Positions 22,939 to 33,127 of a stretch of DNA of 64,000 nucleotides are shown in pieces. A program made the position numbers and the translations under genes. The DNA comes from Paralithodes platypus (Eukaryota > Arthropoda > Malacostraca > Decapoda > Lithodidae), in contig CM064523.1 of assembly GCA_032716605.1 (NCBI GenBank), forward strand, positions 47,453,064 to 47,517,063. Direction: 5' to 3'. The notes under the pieces are model-generated. The model saw only the letters and a list, made by a program, of their open reading frames with translations, did not search any database and was not told the origin of the DNA. Each line of letters begins with the position of its first letter. Position 1 is the first letter of the stretch.

Positions 22939-23239
22939 GTATTACATCCTGTTTGCTACACATCCACAAACTTCAAACCATACCAGAGACCTTATAGTAC
23001 TATTGAAAAAGTGCTTTGCATTATTGTTTGCCATTGATAAGTTTAATGTGTACTTGAATGGTTCTTGCTTTCCTATTGATGTGTTCACTGATCATAATCC
23101 CCTCAAATTTCTGCAGAAGATGAAAAATTCTAACCAGCGTCTCATGAGGTGGGCTTTGGCATTGCAGCCTTATAAGCTGCACATTTTTCATATCAAGGGG
23201 AAAAACAATATAATTGCAGACATGTTATCTAGGACTTAG
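22939..23239 (+). pseudogene. RNase H C-terminal part of retrotransposon 2
   Basis: Continues the RNase H after the stop at 22936 and a frameshift near 23010. Blocks seen are LHPVC, YSTIEK, LLFAIDKFNVYL, TDHNPLKFL and NNIIADMLSR, ending at 23239. Forty bases later the polypurine tract leads into the 3' LTR. Confidence 0.8.
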
Positions 23240-23275
23240 AATATTTTGATTTACAATGTTTCCCTTATAAATCTC

Positions 23276-23288
23276 TTAATGGGGGAGG
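23276..23288 (+). other. Polypurine tract of retrotransposon 2
   Basis: TTAATGGGGGAGG lies immediately before the TG that starts the 3' LTR. Confidence 0.75.
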
Positions 23289-24269
23289 TGTTATGTATTG
23301 CCTTAATTAAACTAATTGCAGGTGGGATAGAGTTAACTATTATTAGTGGGTATATGTGACTACTTATTTGTACATAGGAAGGCCTTTAGGAAGTAAACTA
23401 ACTTCGGGGAACATACTTTGTGTTCAGAGTGTACTGTAGGCAAGTGGCGCCAAGCGCACACGTTCCCCCCCTCTTACCTTGTTTAAGCATCTCTCTGGCA
23501 GACGTATGATTAGTCCTTATATAATTTGTGATTTAATGTTTTACTCTTCATTTATATATTTTAATGAAGTATTCTATATAATTATTAGTTTAGTTAAGTT
23601 GTTTGATTGGAAAGCGAGTAGTTGTATGTTAGTCCAGTACGATAACTTTACTGACCATGCAAGGACTCATAGAAAATAGGATTTGAGAAACTTCAGTTCT
23701 CCTCACGCCTCTGCTTCGCCTAGACCTCACCATGGGTCATCCTGAGAGTTTGTCCTGCCTTGTATAACTATCTCTCTATAGATAAGTATTATTATTTTGT
23801 ATTGTATGATTATGTTGTATTGTGTGAATGTAAGGATAGATGTATAAAGTGTAATTTATATGTAAATAATATCCATACTTTTAAACTATCTTTTCATCCA
23901 TACCTCCCTTATTTATTTTCATGTAGCCTACTATCTTTCACTTTCAAATTAACTTAAAGATTTAAATACCTTAGATATTTTTGTGGTTCCTTACATATAA
24001 ATCCTAAAGGATTTACGAAAGCATAAATTATTCTACTGACATTCAACGTAAACTTAATAATATCAATTATATGATTCTGGTTGGCTGGTTGTATAGCAAT
24101 AGGGTAATATAATAGTAGGGTTTCGCTGGAGGATAATATTAACCTTGCAGTCTAGTTTTGGGTGGTTAACTTCCATTCTTATAATACCACGGTGATAAGT
24201 TGTGTTGCCTTTTCATTGGAGTTAATCATTTATTCATGGTGTTGTGGGTTTGAACCCTAGTCCGTAACA
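23289..24269 (+). repeat. 3' LTR of retrotransposon 2 (981 bp)
   Basis: It lacks the family A MITE present in the 5' LTR and so gives the empty-site sequence for that insertion (a single TTAA near 23964). It is followed by the ACAC target duplication. Confidence 0.93.
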
Positions 24270-24273
24270 ACAC

Positions 24274-25528
24274 ATACATACGCATATATATACATACATA
24301 TATAAGAACATAAGAACATGCAGTAAGTGTGCACATGCCCGTATACATAAACGCTCACGTATGCAAACAAACATACATACATACAAAAACTGATCTGGTA
24401 GGGTCAGGTGAGGCTAATAATGGGAGTTAAATCCTTGGGAGAGATTAAATGAGTGAATTTGAAAAGGGTTAATGGGGCAACGGACTGTAGGTCAGGTAAA
24501 GCCAATTAGAATGGAATGTCAAACGTCGGAAGAGATCAAATGAGGAGTTTGTGTGTTTTGTGTGTGTGTGTTTTCAATAATAGAATGTTGCCCAGTAATA
24601 GTAAGATGCTTAATATATGGATGTTAATGCAAAATCACAAAGGTATTCAAATGTGATAAGAATATAAGTACGCATCAAACTAAATGCAATATAAATGTTA
24701 TAAAAAGTATTACTATGATCTTATTTTGCTCATTCTTTAACCTTGCCACCACCTCCATCAACATCACCACCACCACCAATATCACCGTATCCATCACCAC
24801 CACCAACATCATCACATTCATCACCACCACCACCATCACCACATCCATCACCACCAGCACCAACATCATCACATCCATCATCACCATCACCATAACATCA
24901 CCACTGTCACCACCACCTCCTCCTCTTTGATGTTAATCCCCTCCTTCCTCAACTCCCCACTCCTGACCCAAGCTCCATCCACTTACATTGGCACAACTTC
25001 CCTCGAGGCGGGGGGAGGGGGGGGGGGGACAGAAAACAAAATATATATATAAGGGAGGGCGTTGCAGTCAACCAGGAATCATTATTCCCCCCCCCCCCCC
25101 CCTTTCGTATATAATTATTTTATTTTATTTTATTTTACTGTATTTGTTTGCCTCTGTCGGGAACCGACAAGAGAGAGAGAGAGAGTGTGCAGTAGAGACA
25201 ATACCGTCACGTCCCCTGCGACATTGAAACAAAGCGGCCACGACAACCAGAACCTTCAAAACAACAATGACAATGGAAATGTGCGTGTAGGAAAACATTA
25301 GTACACAAATAACTGCAAGTTTACTACCGGTATACACAAACAAAACTGATAACGGTAATCGTAATACTACACACAAATACTATACTCTGTTTCGTTTCAT
25401 CTGACGGTAAATTGAATCCCTTGGCAGCTATTGTCTCAATACTTATTAATGGAAATATATATAACCACTGTCATAGTAGGACCAAGTTTATATCATTAGC
25501 ACCATATTTCACTATACAATCTTAAAAA
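24274..25528. repeat. Microsatellite-rich non-coding stretch
   Basis: Contents in order: CATA/TATA repeats to about 24310; two diverged units of about 95 bp sharing GGTCAGGT and GAGATNAAATGAG (near 24400 and 24495); a long CAY trinucleotide array (about 24745-24920); a G run near 25010-25030; a C run near 25087-25102; TTTTA repeats near 25110-25140; and GA repeats near 25170-25187. Histidine- or methionine-rich frames here are artefacts of the repeats. No gene is seen. Confidence 0.75.
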
Positions 25529-25765
25529 TATGATAGCGCAGTTGGAATTGTGTAAAACATGCTTAGATTGATATGCAGGATTCAAAACTGCATATAAATC
25601 GTAGGCTTGTCCACCATTCTTTAACTGTCGTCGTAGCGCAATGGATAAATGCACTGAATTTCGGTGTGAGCATCCTAGGTTCGAATCCCTGGACTGCCAC
25701 ATGTATTTGTTGATTTCATTAATTGAGTTTAGGAGTAAAGTCGGTTGGTGGAGGTAACATAATAA
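25529..25765 (+). repeat. tRNA-like SINE unit, copy 1 of a direct duplication
   Basis: Two tRNA-like modules lie in tandem. Module 1 (from 25529) has an A-box-like TAGCGCAGTTGG and a B-box-like GGATTCAAAACTGC. Module 2 (25627-25700) has A box TAGCGCAATGGAT, an anticodon-loop region TTTCGG, and a good B box GGTTCGAATCC; it resembles arthropod tRNA-Arg. A conserved tail follows (ATTTGTT, TTTCATTAATTGAG, GAGTAAAGTCGGTTGG). The unit recurs 326 bases downstream. Polymerase III promoter activity is inferred. Confidence 0.7.
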
Positions 25766-25854
25766 TTCATTCAGGTTCAGGGGTAGTTTATAGAGAGGCC
25801 TTCCTTAGGGTTAAGGCCCCATTAATTACTCTTTCCATTCATCTTTCCATAGCC

Positions 25855-26090
25855 TATGATAGCGCAGTTGGAATTGTCTACATACTTAGATTGATATGCA
25901 GGATTCGAAACTGCATAATAAATCGTTGGCTTGTCCACCATTCTTTAACTGTCTGCGTAGCGCAATGGATAAATGCACTGAATTTTGGTGTGAGCATCCT
26001 AGGTTTTGAATCCCTGGACTGCCACATGCATTTGTTAATTTTATTAGTTGAGTTTAGGAGTAAAGTCGGTTGGTGGAGATAACATAATAA
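25855..26090 (+). repeat. tRNA-like SINE unit, copy 2 of a direct duplication
   Basis: Same structure as copy 1, with scattered differences: module 1 here has GGATTCGAAACTGC, and module 2 (25951-26025) has a damaged B box GGTTTTGAATCC. About 90 bases of unrelated sequence separate the two units, so the block looks like a local tandem duplication of a SINE plus flank. Confidence 0.7.
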
Positions 26091-26270
26091 ATAACTGAAA
26101 AATCTTGATGGGAACTTTGCAAATTACCATCAGTTGAAAATAAAAAAGGGTATAGTTTAATGTTTAGTTTTTGAACGAAAATCTAGAGCATCACTAACAC
26201 ATACAATATTGTATAACTAGCTGAGGTATCTCAACCCCCTCCTCCACCACTCACTCTCTCTCACACTCTG

Positions 26271-26305
<35 letters not shown>

Positions 26306-26749
26306 ATCGCACACATACACACAAAGCCTTTGGGGCTACAGTGGCCCAAACAAGAGGAACACAAAAACTACTATACCCTGTTCCAAATAAGTTGACCAGA
26401 AAATCGTGAACCATAACCTCTGTAACTCCAAAAAGGCTAGAACAAATAGGCTGTAAATGTTGACACCTCTTACCAAATGGTAGAAATATTAGCTTGATTA
26501 CTCTAGTCGTTTGTGAGTTATAAAAGCTAATGTTCAAGAGCTTTAGACTACTTATTTGTGGTAGGGTATAGTTTATATTGGTAGATATTATAATTGAATG
26601 AAGGGAAATATTGCATAAAATATAAAGCACACAACTATAAGCAAACTCCTTGAGCAGGGATGAATTTGTTAAGGATGGTAACGACTGTATTGTGATATGA
26701 ACACATAACAACGCTTAAATGCGATTTCAATTTGTAATGTATAGAAATG

Positions 26750-26783
<34 letters not shown>

Positions 26784-29045
26784 TATGAACACGTTATTAG
26801 GTATGTAGTGTACGCCAAAATGTAAAGGGGAGGAAAGAAAGAGAAGGAAAGTATTAAATACAAAATAACGCAAGATAAAATGGCTCGATGGATGTAGCCT
26901 TTTTATAGTGAGTCTATAAACATGAATTTAAAAGAGTTATGGAAAGAATGGAAGTGATGGTTAAACAGAGAGAGAGAGAGAGAGGGAGATAATATTGCAC
27001 CAGGTCACAAGCTTCGGAACAGGATATTGACAGGAACAAAAGAGGGATTTCAAGAATACTAAAGTAGAACTGTAATAATGTCACCACATGACCTGTAAGT
27101 TACTGTAACCATTAGTAAGCTTCCATGTTACTAGAGTAATGACCTCTAATAGAAGTCAGTGAGTGGTGTAGTTATAAGGGTATTTTGGTAATGATTAAGA
27201 CAGTTGGCGGCTACACTAGGTTGTTGACGTTTTAAAACTGCAACACATTGATAACACATGTGGTACGACACTAGGATATGTTTCGACGAATAACGGAATA
27301 CAAATAAAGTGGAGAATTAAAAGAGACAAATTACACAAATGAGCATATTATGATATGTCTGGGTTATTAGGGGAGAGAGGGAGGACTTTTGGTTGAAATA
27401 TTTGTAGAGACTGACATACTATAATACAAGGAGTGTTACATTATAGTAACGGACAAACTATTAACGGAGAGTAATAACTAAGTGTTGAGTCAGGAGGTAG
27501 GTCTTGAATTTTGATTGATCTCGATAGGTACAACAAGTGTAAACAAGTCCCTTCACAGTACAAGATAATTTCTTACATTCTTTAATGCTATATATGTTCC
27601 TTTTTACTCTTAATACACTTTTAATGGGTGTTCTATTGTTTTAATTGACTCCTCATTATACTCATCAACGTGTCCGTTATTGTCTTCAAGGATTTCCATA
27701 TGTTCGTCAAGGCATTACATAAACTCCTCAAGGTTACTCATTGGATCCTTGTGAGGGGCATAATTATGACATACCATTTTATTATGACAAGTTAACGTTT
27801 ATGGAGAAAGAGAAATAGGCTATCATCAGCAATCACTGTTTATTACATGCCTGGTCCTGTTAGTATTTACCTTCCATGCAGTAAGTACCCTATCGCTCTC
27901 CCTTCTCTTTCTATTATATTTGTTCTTTATTGTACTTAGATATATCTCTCCCTCACTCTTTCTTTGTTATTTCGTCTTCGTTTCGATACGTTCATGGTAG
28001 AAGCGCTTCGTCAATGGTAATTCCCCTTACATTTATAGTATAATCTCTTTCACATAGCCTAACCTAACTTTAGTTTAATCTTAACCGTAAAATAATGAGC
28101 TCCGTAGTAGATAAGGCTATTCTAACATAATCTTAATATAATATAACTTTACTTACTAACCTAAGCTAAATCTAACGTTGTAGTAAGCTTAATATTATGT
28201 TCTATAATTAATCCCAACTAAGATACCCTAGCCTAACCTTAATCATAATTCAAAGTGACCATGAACGAAAAGATAACGGTAACCCGTTAATAATAGGATT
28301 TTTCTTATCTGTTTTGTTATATAATTTTGTATATACAGTATAAGTATATATGTCAACCCTTCCCTTCCCTTCATTGTGTCCAGTTGTCATTACTGGCTTG
28401 TCCTTATTGTTCCAGATAATTAATCAACAACGCCATCAGCTCGTCAGGATCATCACTTGTTAGTTAAATGACCAGCTGAAACTTATTAGAACACACAGTG
28501 AATTGCTAACGATTCGCGTATACACAACACATAAATTAGACTGCGTAACTAAGGTTACAAACATTACACAATTTGAATTATTATAAAAAAAAACATTTTA
28601 ACAAGAGGGCTACCGGTATTTTCTAAGGTAGCATTCAAGGAGACTACTGCAGGACTCTTTTTCTTCTTCTTCTTACCTCTGACCGGGTATAGGCTATCTT
28701 AGTGTTTACTACCCTATACCCCTTTGAAAGGACATTAGCCTAACCTAACAACCTTACCTAACCTAACCTAGTATTATAGGTGGGGGCTGCCGCCCCCACA
28801 CCCCCGCTTTGACTTAGAATTTTGGTGTATTGTCTGTGAAGTGGGTATTTTTCAATTTGTTGATAACGAAAATCCTCCATGCGGACTAAATGGAGACAAA
28901 TATGGCGAATCTATTGGTGCCTATTTACCCTAATAAATTGTTTCTCATAACGTTGCACTAGTGTCCTTGAATATTATCTTTTCTAAATAGCGTTTAGCAT
29001 ATACACATAAACTCTTATCAGCCTAGGCTTAAACAAAAAAAACAT
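26091..29045. other. Non-coding, microsatellites, no gene seen
   Basis: Includes CT repeats (about 26265-26305), an (AT)n run (about 26752-26780), GA repeats (about 26968-26985), a CTTCTT run near 28660, and short CCTAA-rich clusters near 28055 and 28740-28770. No open frame of interest, RNA gene or LINE/LTR motif was found. Confidence 0.6.
28781..28800. repeat. Perfect GC hairpin
   Basis: GTGGGGGC and GCCCCCAC flank a four-base TGCC loop. It is followed by ACACCCCCGC and preceded by CCTAA-type repeats. Confidence 0.6.
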
Positions 29046-29049
29046 TTAA

Positions 29050-29554
29050 AACACCCCAGTAGTATTTTTTTTTTTTTTTTTTTGCCCCCTTGGCCATGCC
29101 AAATATCACTCCTCCACATCCCCTCCTTTCCCCCCTCCCCCCCTCTCCCTTCAATTATCACCTATTTTCCCTGTTATTCCTTTATTCGTGCTAACAATAG
29201 CGAGTTGCTAGTAGGGCATGGTCATATGTGTTACCAAGCGTGAGAAAGAGCAAGAGATAAGGAGAGAGACGTCAGTGTCTCTCCAGGCATCATGAGGGGT
29301 GGATGTAGGCCAGGCTGGCTCACACTTGATGAATGTAACTCTCGCTCTCATTTCGCGATTTTGACCAGCCAAACACTGTTTCCACTTGTTTTATTGTTGT
29401 AACATGGTAATATCTTCATATTAAACGTAAAATAGGCGCATATGGATAAGTATTAATGATATTTATGGTAAGATAACGATTTTAGTGATGGAAACAGTGA
29501 AATAGGTCCGCACCAGGACATGGTGTTCACTACATACGGTGCACACTTCTTAGG
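29050..29554 (+). mobile_element. TTAA MITE family B, copy 1
   Basis: Flanked by TTAA at 29046-29049 and 29555-29558. The body matches three other copies (34695-35318, 39297-39828, 46052-46653 reversed): a TTGGCCATNCCAAATATCAC block, GTTATTCC, a GA-rich stretch, GGCGCATATGGATAAGTATT and an end near GCACACTTCTTAGG. The left end differs from copies 2 and 4, so it may be a shortened or chimeric subfamily. It has no coding capacity. The Env relic begins directly after its right TTAA. Confidence 0.75.
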
Positions 29555-29558
29555 TTAA

Positions 29559-31108
29559 GTATGAATTTGGATACCTCCTTAGTTTATCTAGTGACTATAC
29601 GGTACTCCAACATCGCCTAGACCAATTACACTCTGCGTTCACCATCTTATTATCTAATCAGACCTTTTCCCGTGACTTACGGCTTATAGTGATGCTTCAA
29701 CGTGCTCACATAACTTGTATAAACCGTAGGCTACGGAAGATCTTGTTGGTCCTACATGACGCTCATACCCAGGTGGCCCAAAACGCTCACTTCCAGCGTG
29801 TTAAGAGAGGACTGTTTAATTTTGTTGGCCTACTCTCCCATGAGCTCTTTGGAATAGCCCAAGCCTCTGATGTTGAGAAACTGGGAAAAAGTCTCACTGT
29901 CCTGGAGAACGCAGCAAAAACCTTAAACAGAATCCTGGGTTACGACTCAAAAGCCATGAAGAATGTTATGAATTCCTTAAACTCGGTCGTAGCACACATG
30001 AATAACCTGACACAGGTTGTTAAATCCTTAATAACTGATGGACGGTCAACAAAGAAAGTCATGTACCTTTCCGAGATCCTTCAGGCTACGGATGATGATG
30101 TTCAAGATTTAATTGCCCAAACAAAGGCGGTCTTAGAAAACTTAGTAAATGCTGCACTAAGTTGGGTCACCACTGACCTATTGCCTGTTGAACATCTCCG
30201 TACCTCCATTGAAATAGCGAAAGATCAGTTTGCCCTGACTCCGCTATTTGAGTTAAACAACTGTGAATTCTATTACCCACTAATGGAAGCAGTTCTGATG
30301 CACTCATATATTTTAGTCTACATTCTGTTCCAGTCATCACATATGTTCAATGCCTGGAGAATTATTCCGTTCCCGTTTCCTATAGACGGATGATTACTAA
30401 CCGTGACTAACACAGCAGACATGATGCTCGTCTCCGACGATTTTCAACTTGTGACTGTGACAGACAAAGACGCTCTTGATTCATGTAGGTCCTCGTATAT
30501 TCACCTGTATGTGTGTCCAGCGTATGTGTTTTCCTTTGTGTCCCCAGACAAAACTGCATGCAAACTTACCTTGACTCAAACAACTGTAACTGACTCTAGT
30601 TCTTTGAGAGACTGTTCTTACGCCCAGGCTCCACAGCTCCCCGGGTTTCATCAATACTTGCTAGATACTCGGTTCTTTTACTTCCCTAAACAGACCCATC
30701 CCTTGTTTGTCTAGACTCAAGAAGTGTCATCAATGCTCATGGGATGTATCAGGTACCTGATCACTGCGAAGTAAGGAGTTCAATTATCCACACACTTACT
30801 TCACATCAGCACATTGCCTCTCCTCAGAGTTCATCCCTATTAACATTTCATTCACAGCAAACTCATCGGACCTTATCAACAAACCGAGACAGCTCACCCT
30901 TATGAATTTACTGAGCTAGTTAAATCATCTCTTCCCATGTTTGTTTATTAACCCGGAAGTAATTTATCCTACAGTACTAACCCCTATCTTGACTCTACTC
31001 GTCATCATCCTTATTATAGTCTTTTGCCTCTGTCGTCTTTCGTTCAGGGTTGATCGCCTGGTGCATAGGCGCAAAGCAAAGATAGCTACTGCTAATGCAA
31101 ACGTGTAA
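29559..31108 (+). pseudogene. Env relic, errantivirus/baculovirus-F-like
   Basis: Frame open from the right TTAA of the MITE. A furin-like RVKR lies at 29796-29807, followed by GLFNFVG and a hydrophobic, Leu/Gly-containing fusion-peptide-like stretch. Next is a long heptad-rich helix region (about 29860-30170). This is the arrangement of insect Gypsy/errantivirus Env and baculovirus F proteins: surface part, cleavage site, fusion peptide, coiled coil. A stop at 30391 interrupts the frame, which continues in phase to another stop at 30712 with several cysteines. The region after that is frameshifted. In a third segment, about 30958-31108, there is a proline-led hydrophobic transmembrane segment with a basic Arg/Lys/His cytoplasmic tail, ending at a stop at 31106-31108. 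The 5' part of the surface domain is missing. No pol is adjacent. It is a decayed membrane-fusion gene of an endogenous retroelement. Confidence 0.72.
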
Positions 31109-32039
31109 GTTGGTTCTGATCTTTATCACACTTTCTTTGGCATTACTATACACTGGGAACAGGGTTAGATAATTCATAGGGGTGAATAAAATGTATATCT
31201 ATATATATGTTAGCTGTTCTTTATTTTACACTTTGGTGGGCCTCAGTTGACGTTGCCGAGCGGTGTAACAGCGCATTTTTAGCGACTGTCCACTCTAGAA
31301 TAGACCGAATTAATAACATATATATCTAACACCATTATAACAGTTATTCAGTTACTTAAGTATACTACTTTACATTTCTAGTTGGGTATGAACTCCCCCA
31401 TAGAGGATCATAACCCCCTCCTATAAAAGCCTTGGTATGATTTCTGCAAGTAAGCACGGTTTTCACACCGCCCTTCAGAGAATTGCTGCAACACCACGAT
31501 GATTGCTAGCAACTAAGTATGAGTGTCACACCACACTGGTAGAAAGCCGGTGCCCACTATGAGAGCACCCAGGCAGTAGCAGATAGATCAGCCATTAGGA
31601 CGCATCGATCCCTAATTGGCTAAGGTAGACGATAGTGTTATACAAGGGACGTATACAGTGACAGTGCGATACTGTGCATTAATTAGTGTGTGTGTTAATA
31701 CTTATTCACAATTATTCTTAATGTGTCCAATTCTTTTTACAGGAATACCATTTTACAGGAATTAGCTCAGTTCTAGTTGCTTTATCTTTATAGAGTTTTT
31801 ATAATTAAAGGCACTTCCCAGTCGGGCAGATACAGTACCTCTACAGACCTTACAAATATTAAAGCCACGCTTCATAATTATATTTTGTTGGTAATAAAAA
31901 CTATAGAAAAGCCAACAGTGTTTTGCTTCTTTTCTTATAAACATGTTTCCAGTGAACCAGCTGAATCTACAAACATAAAAGAAGGAAATATCTCTGAGGT
32001 AAGAAAGAGCAAACAAACAGTTAAGCCATAAAACTCCGA
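31109..32039 (+). other. Env 3' flank, possible LTR with TATA box
   Basis: After Env, an AGGGGTGA purine block occurs near 31180, and TATAAAAG at 31422-31429 follows an AACCCCCTCC stretch. This order (env, purine tract, U3, TATA) fits a 3' LTR of the same element, but no second copy exists in the window to define its ends. Nothing else is recognisable up to about 32040. Confidence 0.35.
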
Positions 32040-33127
32040 TACAATGCCATAACTAATGAAAACGGGAGATATCTATACAAACTAAGTAGAATGACAGTGA
32101 AGACATTAATTAGGACAGAAAAGCGTAATTATGAAAGTTATATAGCAAAGGAAAGTGTTAAAAATCCAGAGTAATTTTACGGTTACAAAGGAGTACAAAG
32201 GAAATCAAGCAACAACAATTCCAGCGAGACCTCAAGGCTGCTTGACCTTCAAAACATTGACGGTTAAGTGTCCAAACAGTTACGTTATTGGTAATAAAAT
32301 AAAATAAAAGAGGAATAGGGCCATAAATGTATAATGACCAGGCAGTAACAGGCGATAAAAAACATTACAAATTTACTTAATGAATATTTTTGTTCCGTCT
32401 TTACTAAGGAAGAATATAACACTACTCCAGAAACAAATGTAACGACACACGAAATAGGAAACTTTACCATAAGCAAAAGTGAAGTGTTATGCAAGTTGAA
32501 CAATTTAAATACTAATAAAACTTCAGGGCCGGATAATATTCACCTAAGAATTTTGAAATACGTGAAAGAAAAAATAGCTCAGTCTTTGACTAGCATATTT
32601 AATTTGTTACTCAAGCAGGAAACCGTACCTTGTGATAGGAAAACTGCTAATATTACACCAATAGTAAAACAAAAACAAATAATACTCAAGCAGGTAATTA
32701 TAAACCAATTAGTTTAACGTTCATCATAGGAAAAATTCTGGAAGCAATTCTAAGAGATAAGCTAGTAGATTATCTAGAGTCAAACAAGTTGATCAGAAAT
32801 AGCCAACATGGCTTTAGATCCAGTAAGTTATGCCTAACAAATTTGATTGAATTTTATAATAAACTATTTACATATAACGACCCAACAAAATCATTAGACA
32901 TACTTTACTTTGATTTCCAAAAGGCTTTCGATAAGGTACCACATACAAAATTGATGAATAAATTGGAAATATTAAGCATTAAGGGACAAATTCATGCATG
33001 GATAAGAAGCTGGCTCACAGACAGAAGGCAGAGAGTTGTGATAAATGGAGTAGAAACTGAGTGGGAGACAGTTCAAAGTAGAGTGCCTCAGGGATCGGTC
33101 GTGGGGCTAGTTTTGTTTCCTATATAT
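32040..33127 (+). pseudogene. CR1-like LINE, linker and N-terminal RT
   Basis: The stretch 32040-32190 holds the endonuclease-RT linker (RNYESYIAKES), and 32283-33127 holds RT fingers and palm: NKTSGPDNIHLRIL, QHGFRSSKLCLTNL, YFDFQKAFDKVPH, RVPQGSV. It is interrupted at 32191-32282 by a short CR1 3'-end fragment and ends abruptly at 33127, where a minus-strand LINE tail begins. The next CR1 pieces in the same orientation are at 35769-36062 and 39955-40165. They could be parts of one original copy broken by later insertions. Stops and frame changes (for example near 32716) make it non-functional. Confidence 0.75.
32191..32282 (-). mobile_element. Very short CR1 3'-end insertion
   Basis: About 92 bp, nearly matching the 3' end of the CR1 fragment at 7511-7615, including two units of the ACTCCTTTGT terminal repeat. 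TTAC occurs at both edges (32187-32190 and 32280-32283), possibly a target duplication or coincidence. It is an extreme 5' truncation that interrupts the plus-strand CR1. Confidence 0.7.

Larger units (their letters stand above)
17163..24269 (+). mobile_element. LTR retrotransposon 2, Gmr1-like Gypsy (INT before RT)
   Basis: Two direct LTRs begin TGTTATGTATTGCC and end CCTAGTCCGTAACA. They are flanked by the target duplication ACAC (17159-17162 and 24270-24273). A primer site and a polypurine tract are present. Internally there is a damaged gag and one long frame with protease, integrase, RT and the start of RNase H in that order; RNase H continues after a stop and frameshift. Integrase upstream of RT is the Copia-like order that defines Gmr1-type Ty3/Gypsy elements. 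By eye the two LTRs differ at only about a dozen sites outside a 480-bp MITE in the 5' LTR, so the insertion looks young. Gag deletion and RNase H damage make this copy non-autonomous. Confidence 0.93.

Noticed and set aside
24675..24930. Met/Val-rich and Thr/Ile-rich open frames
   Set aside because: Produced by the CAY trinucleotide repeat read in different frames.
25627..25700. Functional tRNA-Arg gene
   Set aside because: Acceptor stem does not pair well, and the module recurs with a SINE-like tail and upstream module, so it is tRNA-derived.
28736..28770. Interstitial telomere
   Set aside because: Only a few CCTAA units; too short and interrupted to call telomeric.
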